Source: Spirochaetales bacterium
Lineage (GTDB): Bacteria; Spirochaetota; Spirochaetia; DSM-27196; SLST01
DNA length: 10,823 bases
Reading direction: 5' to 3'
NCBI GenBank assembly: GCA_028284845.1
Contig: JANQQY010000226.1
Span: 1-10,823, forward strand
Shown here: positions 1 through 6,094 of the stretch, one piece after another
Numbering within the stretch: the first letter of the stretch is position 1
Layout: each line of letters opens with the position of its first letter
Notes under the pieces: model-generated
Seen by the model: the letters and a program-made list of their open reading frames with translations, nothing else
What the model was told of the DNA's origin: nothing
Database searches by the model: none
Made by a program: the position numbers and the translations under genes

Positions 1-36
1 GGCGGCGAGAAGCGGTTCACCTTCATGCAGACTCAT
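1..36 (-). CDS. Possible 5' end of a minus-strand gene cut by the window edge
   Basis: On the minus strand an ATG at 36-34 opens a frame that stays open to base 1 and reads MSLHEGEPLLAA. A GGGGG run (complement of 41-45) lies four bases upstream and could be a ribosome binding site. The frame begins 18 bases after the stop of the membrane protein encoded just upstream on the same strand, so it would be the next gene of a minus-strand operon. Only 12 codons are visible, so no family can be assigned and the call rests on spacing and start-site context alone. Confidence 0.3.
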   Translation of the reverse strand, partial: MSLHEGEPLLAA

Positions 37-54
37 GTAGCCCCCAGACGGACT

Positions 55-552
55 CTACTCGTAGAAGCGAAAGGTGTCGATCTCGCGTGCGAGCTCAGAG
101 ACCTCGTCCGGCGCGAGAAGGTAGGTGTAGTCCTCGGTTCGGATGACAACCGCAGCATCGCCTTGGGACATAAACACCTCGGCCTCATCACCATTGCTGA
201 GGAGGAATCGACCGCGACGAAAATCGCCAATTGCAAAGCCACGGACTCGAACAGTCGGCCGGAAGGAGCCGGCAGCGAGGTTGGTGTCAAAGACCGCACT
301 ACGAACCTCCTGCCACTCGAGCACAACTGCGCCGGGCCCATCGATGGCAATCCCATTCTCGTCAACCTGGATGGTCGATGGTCGGTAGACCACGAGCGCA
401 AGAGCGACGGAAGCGACAATCACAAGGCCAAGGCTCACGAGCTTCCGCCGCTGATTGCCACGTCGGACCAGACTCAATGCCGCCGATGCCACAACGATAA
501 CCGCAAGCAGCACGAGCAATGAGAGTGGTGGACTGATCCCAAACTCGGACAT
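55..552 (-). CDS. Small membrane protein with bacterial PH-like domain (hypothetical)
   Basis: A 165-residue protein with two hydrophobic segments near the N-terminus (about residues 10-29 and 39-56), separated by a short basic loop (RRGNQRRK) typical of a cytoplasmic turn. The rest (about 58-160) alternates short beta-strand-like stretches and ends in a helix-like segment (PDEVSELAREIDTF). The pattern of a strand with 'DENGI', then 'LEWQEV', then a late 'YLLAP' followed by a helix resembles bacterial PH-domain membrane proteins. This is a fold-level impression, not a confident family match. The ATG at 552 has no strong Shine-Dalgarno sequence upstream. It is transcribed divergently from the ABC ATPase gene, with only 28 bp between the two start codons. 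The function is unknown and no catalytic motif is visible. Confidence 0.7.
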   Translation of the reverse strand: MSEFGISPPLSLLVLLAVIVVASAALSLVRRGNQRRKLVSLGLVIVASVALALVVYRPSTIQVDENGIAIDGPGAVVLEWQEVRSAVFDTNLAAGSFRPTVRVRGFAIGDFRRGRFLLSNGDEAEVFMSQGDAAVVIRTEDYTYLLAPDEVSELAREIDTFRFYE

Positions 553-565
553 AGCTTTAGCTTGC

Positions 566-572
566 AGGAGGA
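566..572 (+). promoter_or_regulatory. Strong ribosome binding site that fixes a TTG start
   Basis: AGGAGGA at 566-572 is followed, after eight bases, by TTG at 581. It is the only near-consensus Shine-Dalgarno sequence ahead of the ABC ATPase domain. It favours the TTG at 581 over the ATG at 455, which would add 42 residues lacking ABC features and would overlap the divergent membrane-protein gene. Confidence 0.7.
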
Positions 573-580
573 TACGGTTC

Positions 581-1438
581 TTGGATAGTGCGGTGAGAAT
601 AAACGACGTGAGCTTCTTCTACGCGGATGACGACCCCGATGACGATGACGCGTCGATTGAGGTGGTTTCCAATCCCAGCGAGATCACCCAGGTCTTCCGC
701 GGCATCTCGACCGAGTTGCCCGTGGGGATGATGTCGGTCGTTGGGCAGAATGGCATTGGCAAATCGACGCTGCTTCTGCTCGCATCCGGTCGGCTCTTCC
801 CACACGAGGGCACCATCGAGGTTCTTGGAACTGATACCTCGAAGTTTGCTGACGCCGCCTTTGATCCGGAGCTGGAAGCCGAACGAAACCGTCTCGTCTC
901 GTTCGTCTACCAGAACATGGAATTTGAATCTGAGGCGCCGGTACGGGAACTCATGGAGTTCGTCCTTGAGAACGGATATCACGAGACAAAGCCCATCGGA
1001 CTCATTGAAGAACTGATCGAGGCGTTCGAACTCGAGAGCGCACTAAGCCTGAAGACGCAGCAGCTCGCGAAGGGCCAGCTACAACGAGCAATCATCGCCT
1101 TTAGTCTCCTCTATGGGAGCCGGATCATCATGATGGATGAGCCGGTCTTCGCCCTTGAAGAACCGCAGAAGGATCGCGTCTTCGCCTACCTCCTCGGCTT
1201 CTCCCGGTCGCAGGGCGTCCCCATCTACTACTCGGCTCACAACCTCGAACTCACTCAGAAGTACTCCGACTATATGCTGCTGTTCTCAAAGACCGGAGAC
1301 TTCAAGATCGGTACGACCAAAGAGTTGTTCACACGAGAAGAGATCGAAGCGGCCTACCAGGCACCTATGGACTCGCTTTATAGCCGCGACATGCTCTATC
1401 GAGATCACCTTCTGCGAAGTTATGGAGCGGGTGGGTAA
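581..1438 (+). CDS. ABC transporter ATP-binding protein with degenerate signature motif
   Basis: A 285-residue ABC-type ATPase from a TTG start chosen because AGGAGGA sits eight bases upstream. The Walker A motif is GQNGIGKST (55-63), the Q-loop is at VYQN (Gln111), Walker B is IIMMDEP with Asp186-Glu187, and the switch histidine is in SAHN (His220). The signature motif reads LAKGQ (162-166) instead of LSGGQ, and the D-loop reads FALEE instead of SALD. Residues 15-37 form an acidic insertion (DDDPDDDDA) between the first strand and the P-loop. No permease or substrate-binding gene is visible nearby, so the substrate is unknown. It may pair with a membrane protein encoded elsewhere, or the neighbouring two-helix protein could be a partner. 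The family call is firm and the transport role is inferred. Confidence 0.88.
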   Translation: MDSAVRINDVSFFYADDDPDDDDASIEVVSNPSEITQVFRGISTELPVGMMSVVGQNGIGKSTLLLLASGRLFPHEGTIEVLGTDTSKFADAAFDPELEAERNRLVSFVYQNMEFESEAPVRELMEFVLENGYHETKPIGLIEELIEAFELESALSLKTQQLAKGQLQRAIIAFSLLYGSRIIMMDEPVFALEEPQKDRVFAYLLGFSRSQGVPIYYSAHNLELTQKYSDYMLLFSKTGDFKIGTTKELFTREEIEAAYQAPMDSLYSRDMLYRDHLLRSYGAGG

Positions 1439-1466
1439 CGGCCATTCAGACAGCTCCTCACCAATC

Positions 1467-1495
1467 TTGACATGACAATTCCGGACTACAATACT
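1467..1495 (+). promoter_or_regulatory. Sigma70-like promoter for the RRM gene
   Basis: A perfect TTGACA lies at 1467-1472. AATACT at 1490-1495 follows after a 17-base spacer, overlapping TACAAT at 1487-1492 (5 of 6 matches but only a 14-base spacer). Transcription would start near 1502, about 17 bases before the GTG start. Evidence is by eye only. Confidence 0.55.
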
Positions 1496-1518
1496 CGAGT
1501 TCAGGAGAGGAGTATTCT

Positions 1519-1788
1519 GTGAGTAATAGAGTCTATGTTGGGAATGTCAACTTCCGCACGACCGAGGAGGGCCTTCGGGATCTCTTCGCCGCGCACGGCG
1601 AGGTAGTCTCTGTCCGAATGATTACCGATCGCGACACCGGCCGCTATCGCGGGTTCTCGTTCGTTGAAATGGCATCTGAAGAACAGGCAAATGCCGCCGT
1701 TGAGTCGCTCAATGGAACCGAACTTGACGGCCGCGCTCTCAAGGTCAACATCGCCCACGAGCGACAGCCTCGAAACGACCGGTATTAG
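1519..1788 (+). CDS. Small single-RRM RNA-binding protein
   Basis: An 89-residue protein that is almost entirely one RNA recognition motif. RNP2 reads VYVGNV (5-10) and RNP1 reads RGFSFVEM (44-51); the aromatic residues Tyr6, Phe46 and Phe48 are at the usual RNA-contact positions. The helix after RNP2 (TTEEGLRDLFAAHGEV) and the C-terminal LNGTELDGRALKVNIA are typical. A short basic tail (HERQPRNDRY) follows, as in cyanobacterial Rbp and other bacterial one-domain RRM proteins. The GTG start is supported by AGGAGAGGAG at 1503-1512, six bases upstream. It has its own promoter-like element and so is probably monocistronic. These proteins bind single-stranded RNA and some are cold- or stress-linked, but the targets here cannot be inferred. 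Confidence 0.93.
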   Translation: MSNRVYVGNVNFRTTEEGLRDLFAAHGEVVSVRMITDRDTGRYRGFSFVEMASEEQANAAVESLNGTELDGRALKVNIAHERQPRNDRY

Positions 1789-1811
1789 GCCTACCGAGCG
1801 ATTCTGATTCG

Positions 1812-1840
1812 TTGACAGCGTAGTATGGGGGCAATAGGTT
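1812..1840 (+). promoter_or_regulatory. Possible promoter for the parvulin gene
   Basis: A perfect TTGACA at 1812-1817 is followed after 17 bases by TAGGTT (1835-1840), a weak 3-of-6 match to the -10 consensus. A start near 1847 would give a leader of about 15 bases carrying AAGGAG at 1851-1856. The -35 match and the spacing are good and the -10 match is poor. Confidence 0.35.
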
Positions 1841-1861
1841 CTGAAGACCGAAGGAGCCGCC

Positions 1862-2917
1862 ATGCGAAACCGCATTTTTTTCCTCGTTCTGATTCTGCTG
1901 ACCTCGTCACTTGCTTTCGCCGGCGGTGGTCGCGAGGACGACACACCGGATGAGGCAGAAGAACAGTCAGAGTCGGTTGAATCCCCGGCGCCTGAGGATA
2001 CCGCCCCGGGAACGGTCATTGGATCTGACTCCTCGGAGTCGATCGTCGCGGTCGTAAACGGTGTGAGCATCTTCGAATCCGATCTCAATCAATCAATCGA
2101 GGCGACCCGGCAGAGCCTTGCAATGCAGGGACAGACGATCACCGCGGCCGAGGAGGAAGTCTTTCGCTCGCAGGTCCTCGAGCAGGTGATTGCCCGCGAG
2201 CTCCTCCATCAGGACGGGCTTCGCTCGAATCTCGCACCAACTGAGGAGCAGCTTGACCTGCAGATGCAGCAGACCCGGGCGAGTTTTCAGACTGAAGAAG
2301 AGTTTCAGAGCGCGCTCGCCGCCAATGGAGTAACCGAGGAAGAACTTCGCACGCAGTTCTCGCGTAACACGGTCATTCAGCAGGTCATCACAACCGCCGT
2401 CGCGGGCACCGGCGAGGTGAGCAGCGACGCGGTCCAGACCTTCTATGATGAGAACCCCTCCTTTTTCGCGCAGGGCGAGCAGGTGGCCGCGCGTCACATT
2501 CTCATCTCGACTGAAGGACTGGACGCCGACGGGATCGAGGAGGCGCGCAGCCGTGCGGAAGGTATCCGCGAAGAGCTTCTCGCCGGTGCCGACTTCGCCG
2601 CACTCGCCGTGGAGCGGTCGGAGGGACCGAGCGGGCCTCGCGGTGGAACACTGGGCACATTCGGGCGTGGACAGATGGTAGCTCCATTCGAAGATGCCGC
2701 ATTTGCACTAGAAGTGGGCGAGATATCTGAGGTCGTTCAGACCCAGTTCGGCTTCCATGTGATCGAAGTGACGGAGATTATCGAGAGCACATTGATCCCC
2801 ATCGAGGATGTAGAGCCGCAGATCAGGCAGTTTCTCTCGCAGCAGCAGCAATCCGAAGCGCTTGATGTGTATGTAGAGGCGCTGGAGGCCGCGGCGACAA
2901 TCTCGCGACCGGAGTAG
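1862..2917 (+). CDS. Secreted parvulin-type peptidyl-prolyl isomerase (SurA/PrsA-like)
   Basis: A 351-residue exported foldase. Residues 1-20 form a signal peptide with a hydrophobic core and a likely signal peptidase I site after AFA (20). No cysteine lies near the site, so it is not an obvious lipoprotein. Residues 21-60 are an acidic low-complexity linker. A SurA-N-like helical domain follows from about 61 (IVAVVNGVSIFESDLNQ) to about 200. The rotamase domain spans about 208-305, with ARHIL at its start and GGTLGTFGRGQMVAPFEDAA followed by GEISEVVQTQFGFHVI. A C-terminal helix (about 317-345) would complete a chaperone lobe. Such proteins catalyse prolyl cis-trans isomerisation and help envelope proteins fold outside the cytoplasm. 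AAGGAG five bases before the ATG supports the start. It appears to be transcribed alone. Confidence 0.92.
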   Translation: MRNRIFFLVLILLTSSLAFAGGGREDDTPDEAEEQSESVESPAPEDTAPGTVIGSDSSESIVAVVNGVSIFESDLNQSIEATRQSLAMQGQTITAAEEEVFRSQVLEQVIARELLHQDGLRSNLAPTEEQLDLQMQQTRASFQTEEEFQSALAANGVTEEELRTQFSRNTVIQQVITTAVAGTGEVSSDAVQTFYDENPSFFAQGEQVAARHILISTEGLDADGIEEARSRAEGIREELLAGADFAALAVERSEGPSGPRGGTLGTFGRGQMVAPFEDAAFALEVGEISEVVQTQFGFHVIEVTEIIESTLIPIEDVEPQIRQFLSQQQQSEALDVYVEALEAAATISRPE

Positions 2918-2927
2918 CACCAACCCT

Positions 2928-2956
2928 TTGACGAAGCTTGCTGCCCGGCCTACAGT
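2928..2956 (+). promoter_or_regulatory. Possible promoter for the PAS-GGDEF-EAL gene
   Basis: TTGACG (2928-2933) and TACAGT (2951-2956) are separated by exactly 17 bases. They match the -35 and -10 consensus at 5 of 6 and 4 of 6 positions. The start would fall near 2963, leaving a leader of only about 9 bases before the ATG at 2972. Confidence 0.45.
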
Positions 2957-2971
2957 CAATCCGCGGGGCAG

Positions 2972-4672
2972 ATGTCAGAGGCGTACCAATACATCGTCAA
3001 TCGCTCACGCGATTTCATCACGCTGATCGACCAGAGCTACCGGTATACGCTCGTCAATGACGCCTACTGTGAGGCGATTGGGAAAGATCGCCACGAGTTG
3101 ATCAACCGGACCGTCGAAGAGGTGTGGGGCACCGAACGCTTTGAGGGATCGATTCGAGCCCGACTCGACGAGTGCTTTGCCGGTTCAGAGGTCCACTACA
3201 TCGAGGATTTCAGATTCGGCTCGATGCAGAAGCGACTTCATGTGTCGTTCTACCCCTACGCCGACGAGATTGATGGAACCATCCACGCCCTCGTCTTCTC
3301 CCACGATATCAGTAAGCTTGCCGAGACCGAGTCTCGCCTCGCGCAGTTCGAATACCGCGACCGGACGACCGGCCTCTATAATCGGCGGTCGCTTGAGGAG
3401 ATGCTCGAGGCCGAAGTGGATCGCGCTGCCCGGCGCACCGATGGATCTCTCGCGGTGCTCTTCGTCAGCCTCCACAGCTTCAAGGCGATCAATCAGACTC
3501 ACGGACACCACATCGGCGACCTGCTTCTCGAACACACAGGCAACCGCATCCGGGAGGCCATTCGCGCGAGTGATCTCCTCTTTCGATTCGACGGAACCAA
3601 CCTCGTCGTAATCTTGACCCGCATCAGCCAGCCAACGGACGCGGCGATTGTCGCGCAGAAGATCGCCGACGATGTCGCCGTGCCGTACCAGTACCGTGGT
3701 CGGGTCATCACCATCAATACGCATACGGGAATTGCGCTCTTCCCCGCAGACGGAAATGAGTCCGACTCGCTGATCCAGGCGGCGAACTCCACGAGCGTCG
3801 ATGCCGAAGAGCGGCAGATGCCATTCCTCTTCTATGACACCTCCCTGCACGATCTCGCGGTGGATCGGATGACACGCCTGAGCGATCTCCACGCCGCTAT
3901 CGCCGGTGGAATGATGGAGTTGAGCTATCACCCAATCGTTCGCCTTGATGGGGATGAACCGACCGTGGTCGGGGCCGAGGCGCTGATTCGAATGCGCCAC
4001 GAGACGCGAGGACTCCTCCAACCGAATGACTTTCTCGACCTCGCGGAGGACAGCCGGCTCATCACGGCGATCGACAAATGGGCGTTCTTTCAGACGGTAC
4101 GGTTGCTCGCTGAGTTGCTGAAGGAGTTTGATCTCTTCCTTACGATGAATCTGAGTGCACAAGAGCTCGGTGACGAGGATCTCCCCGAGATCGTAGAGAA
4201 TGCACTCTCGCAATTCCCGGAGATCGAACCCCATCGGCTCAAGCTCGAGCTCACAGAACGCGGCAGCATGGCCGATCCGGAAGCCTCTCTTGCTCGGATG
4301 GAGCGGCTACGCGAGCTTGGATCCCATATCTGGATCGATGACTTTGGAACCGGCCAGAGCTCGCTCTCCTATCTCAAGGAGCTCCCGGCATCGACACTGA
4401 AGATTGACCGCTCGCTCGTGCACGGAATAGACGAGAGCGAGAACGATAGGCGCTACCTGGCGGGCATCGTGGAAACGATCAAGGCGCGAGGAAAGAGCAT
4501 CGTCGCCGAGGGTGTGGAGACCTCCGGCCAGCTCGAGATCGTCCGCGATCTTGGGTGCAGCTACGCACAGGGATTCTACTTCGGCCCGCCGCTTACCCCG
4601 GACGAGTTTCGTGAACTGCTCTCACACGGCAGAGAGGGAATCGTCCTGCCATGCCCAACACGTTCGCTTTGA
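2972..4672 (+). CDS. PAS-GGDEF(degenerate)-EAL protein, probable c-di-GMP phosphodiesterase
   Basis: A 566-residue soluble signalling protein with no transmembrane segment. An N-terminal PAS domain (about 1-118) has the typical IVNRSRDFITLID and LVNDAYCEAIG, and ends in FSHDISKLAETE. A GGDEF-like domain (about 125-290) follows, but its signature at 207-211 reads DGTNL, and the usual metal-binding aspartate region reads VSLHSFKAIN, so cyclase activity is unlikely. The EAL domain (about 300-555) keeps the expected catalytic residues: Glu336 in EAL, Asn393 in NLSA, Glu426 and Glu429 in LELTE, Asp456-Asp457 in DDFGTG, Lys477, Glu513 in AEGVET, and Gln533 in AQGF. It therefore probably hydrolyses c-di-GMP, with the PAS and dead GGDEF parts as sensory or GTP-binding regulators. 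The PAS ligand is unknown. The Shine-Dalgarno sequence is weak (GGGG at 2965-2968). Confidence 0.93.
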   Translation: MSEAYQYIVNRSRDFITLIDQSYRYTLVNDAYCEAIGKDRHELINRTVEEVWGTERFEGSIRARLDECFAGSEVHYIEDFRFGSMQKRLHVSFYPYADEIDGTIHALVFSHDISKLAETESRLAQFEYRDRTTGLYNRRSLEEMLEAEVDRAARRTDGSLAVLFVSLHSFKAINQTHGHHIGDLLLEHTGNRIREAIRASDLLFRFDGTNLVVILTRISQPTDAAIVAQKIADDVAVPYQYRGRVITINTHTGIALFPADGNESDSLIQAANSTSVDAEERQMPFLFYDTSLHDLAVDRMTRLSDLHAAIAGGMMELSYHPIVRLDGDEPTVVGAEALIRMRHETRGLLQPNDFLDLAEDSRLITAIDKWAFFQTVRLLAELLKEFDLFLTMNLSAQELGDEDLPEIVENALSQFPEIEPHRLKLELTERGSMADPEASLARMERLRELGSHIWIDDFGTGQSSLSYLKELPASTLKIDRSLVHGIDESENDRRYLAGIVETIKARGKSIVAEGVETSGQLEIVRDLGCSYAQGFYFGPPLTPDEFRELLSHGREGIVLPCPTRSL

Positions 4673-4697
4673 CAACACGCCCGTTCCAGTATATTGT
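4669..4697 (+). promoter_or_regulatory. Sigma70-like promoter of the rnf operon
   Basis: A perfect TTGACA at 4669-4674 overlaps the TGA stop (4670-4672) of the upstream EAL gene. TATATT at 4690-4695 (15-base spacer, 5 of 6) and the overlapping TATTGT at 4692-4697 (17-base spacer, 4 of 6) are -10 candidates. Transcription would start near 4702-4704 and give a leader of about 60 bases before rnfC. This leader is much longer than those predicted for the three preceding genes, and it contains the two dyads listed separately. Confidence 0.55.
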
Positions 4698-4714
4698 GAT
4701 CTCGTTGCATTATT

Positions 4715-4734
4715 ATTAATTCGTAGCAATTAAT
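4715..4734 (+). repeat. Perfect 7-bp inverted repeat upstream of rnfC
   Basis: ATTAATT (4715-4721) and AATTAAT (4728-4734) are exact reverse complements separated by CGTAGC. The arms contain only A and T, so an RNA hairpin would be weak. A DNA operator or an AT-rich promoter element is more plausible. It adjoins the Rex/Crp-like dyad, sharing one base with its core. Confidence 0.6.
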
Positions 4735-4750
4735 GTGATCGAATTCACAA
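4733..4750 (+). promoter_or_regulatory. Rex- or Crp-like operator dyad before rnfC
   Basis: The 16-bp core TGTGATCGAATTCACA (4734-4749) has perfect TGTGA/TCACA arms around six bases. Extended to 18 bp it matches the known Rex consensus TTGTGAA-N4-TTCACAA at 12 of 14 fixed positions, with the right arm TTCACAA complete. The left arm AATGTGATC is instead the classic Crp half-site, so the regulator is ambiguous. The dyad lies downstream of the predicted start of transcription and 16 bases before the rnfC ATG, a position suited to repression. Rex senses the NADH/NAD+ ratio and is known to control redox genes, including rnf in some anaerobes. Assignment here is inference. Confidence 0.5.
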
Positions 4751-4765
4751 TAAATCGGGGACTTG

Positions 4766-6094
4766 ATGGCTACTACTCGAATCCGCGGCGGTGTACACCC
4801 TCGATACTACAAGGGTCTCAGCGCCGATCTTCCCATAGAGCGGGCGGGGCTTCCCAAACGACTTGAGATTCCACTCTCTCAGCATCTTGGTCTGCCGGCA
4901 AACCCGGTGGTCTCGAAGGGTGACCTGGTTCAGCCGGGCGACCTGATCGCTGAGGCACCAAAGCTGATCTCAGCCAATGTCCATTCGCCGGTCGCCGGAA
5001 AGGTGCGTGGAATCGTTCAGAAGCCACTCCCGGGCGGCCGAATGTGCGACTACGTCGAGATCCAAGTCGATGAAGAAGCGACGGAAGCTCATGAGTGGCA
5101 GCCACAAGAGGTCGAGATAGATACGATCACGCCGGAAGCGCTCGCGAAGCTCTTCCGCGACGCCGGAATCGTCGGCATGGGTGGTGCGACCTTTCCAACG
5201 GACGTGAAGTTCTCCCCGCCGCCAAACGTGACCTTGGATGTCTTTATCCTGAATGCTGCCGAGTGCGAGCCCTACCTCACCTGTGACAACAGGATCATGA
5301 TCGAGCACACCAAAGAGGTGCTGCGCGGCATTGAACTCGCACACGCCGCCCTGCGATTTGATCGGGTCATCATTGGTGTAGAGAAAAACAAGCCGGAGGC
5401 GATAAAGGCCCTCAGGAAGGCGATCGACGAGTTCGTCTCACCGGTCGCGCCGCCATTCGAACTCCACGAGTTGGACGTACTCTACCCACAGGGTGCGGAG
5501 AAGGTTCTCATTCAGACGACGACGGGCCGAACCGTGCCCGCCGGCAAGCTTCCGTTTGACGTTGGGGCGATCGCGGCAAATGTGCAGACGATGTTCGCCC
5601 TCTACGAAGCAGCATACCTGGGTAAGCCGCTTGTGGACCGAGTTGTCACCGTCTCCGGCGCAGGCATTCCTCAGCCACGAAACGTGCGAGCCGCGATCGG
5701 CACGCCCGTGACCGCATTGGCTGAGATGTGTGGTGGCATCCAGGAGACAACGACCAAGGTCGTTGCCGGTGGACCGATGACCGGCACGGCACTCCCGAGC
5801 CTCGACTACTCGGTCACCAAGGGATTCTCCGGACTACTCTTCTTCACCAACGCCGAGTATCCCGACGAGTCTCCGTGCATTCACTGCGGCTCCTGCGTCG
5901 ATGTCTGCCCCATGCGACTCATGCCTCTCAAACTTGCGGCATACGCGAAGGCGGAGAAGTTCGAAGAGGCCAAGGCAACCAATCTCATGGATTGCTTCGA
6001 GTGCGGATCGTGCGCGTGGGCCTGCCCCTCGAACATCAAGATCGTGTCATGGATCAAGTACGCGAAGAACTCCGTTCGCGTGAAGGGAATCTGA
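4766..6094 (+). CDS. rnfC: Rnf electron transport complex subunit C
   Basis: A 442-residue peripheral subunit of the Rnf complex, which exchanges electrons between ferredoxin and NAD+. In known Rnf complexes RnfC is the NADH-side subunit with FMN and Fe-S centres. The N-terminal part has HLGLPANPVVSKGDLVQPGD and NVHSPVAGKV, a barrel-sandwich-like region. The Rossmann-like part carries GIVGMGGATFP (134-144) and LNAAECEPYLTCD (162-174), both hallmarks of RnfC and Nuo51-type proteins. Two 4Fe-4S motifs lie near the C-terminus: Cys371, 374, 377, 381 and Cys410, 413, 416, 420. There is no long C-terminal alanine/lysine-rich extension as in some proteobacterial RnfC. I chose the ATG at 4766, five bases after GGGG, over an in-frame TTG at 4763. 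It is first in a gene order C-D-G-E-A-B. Confidence 0.96.
   Translation: MATTRIRGGVHPRYYKGLSADLPIERAGLPKRLEIPLSQHLGLPANPVVSKGDLVQPGDLIAEAPKLISANVHSPVAGKVRGIVQKPLPGGRMCDYVEIQVDEEATEAHEWQPQEVEIDTITPEALAKLFRDAGIVGMGGATFPTDVKFSPPPNVTLDVFILNAAECEPYLTCDNRIMIEHTKEVLRGIELAHAALRFDRVIIGVEKNKPEAIKALRKAIDEFVSPVAPPFELHELDVLYPQGAEKVLIQTTTGRTVPAGKLPFDVGAIAANVQTMFALYEAAYLGKPLVDRVVTVSGAGIPQPRNVRAAIGTPVTALAEMCGGIQETTTKVVAGGPMTGTALPSLDYSVTKGFSGLLFFTNAEYPDESPCIHCGSCVDVCPMRLMPLKLAAYAKAEKFEEAKATNLMDCFECGSCAWACPSNIKIVSWIKYAKNSVRVKGI

Noticed and set aside
455..580. Longer N-terminus for the ABC ATPase from ATG at 455
   Set aside because: The extra 42 residues show no ABC features and overlap the divergent gene. 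The strong AGGAGG lies ahead of TTG 581 instead.
1780..1796. Possible terminator hairpin CGGTA/TACCG at the end of the RRM gene
   Set aside because: It has only five stem pairs, spans the stop codon and lacks a following T run. No convincing intrinsic terminator was seen anywhere in the window.
3185..4234. 349-codon open frame on the minus strand opposite the PAS-GGDEF-EAL gene
   Set aside because: It is antisense to intact PAS, GGDEF and EAL domains. It has no recognisable motif and no ribosome binding site that I could support.
4746..4751. CACAAT as the -10 of a second rnf promoter
   Set aside because: The matching -35 position (GTAGCA) agrees poorly, and the start would leave almost no leader before the ribosome binding site.
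4763..4765. TTG at 4763 as the rnfC start
   Set aside because: It is only two bases from GGGG, while the adjacent ATG at 4766 has better spacing and is the stronger start codon.
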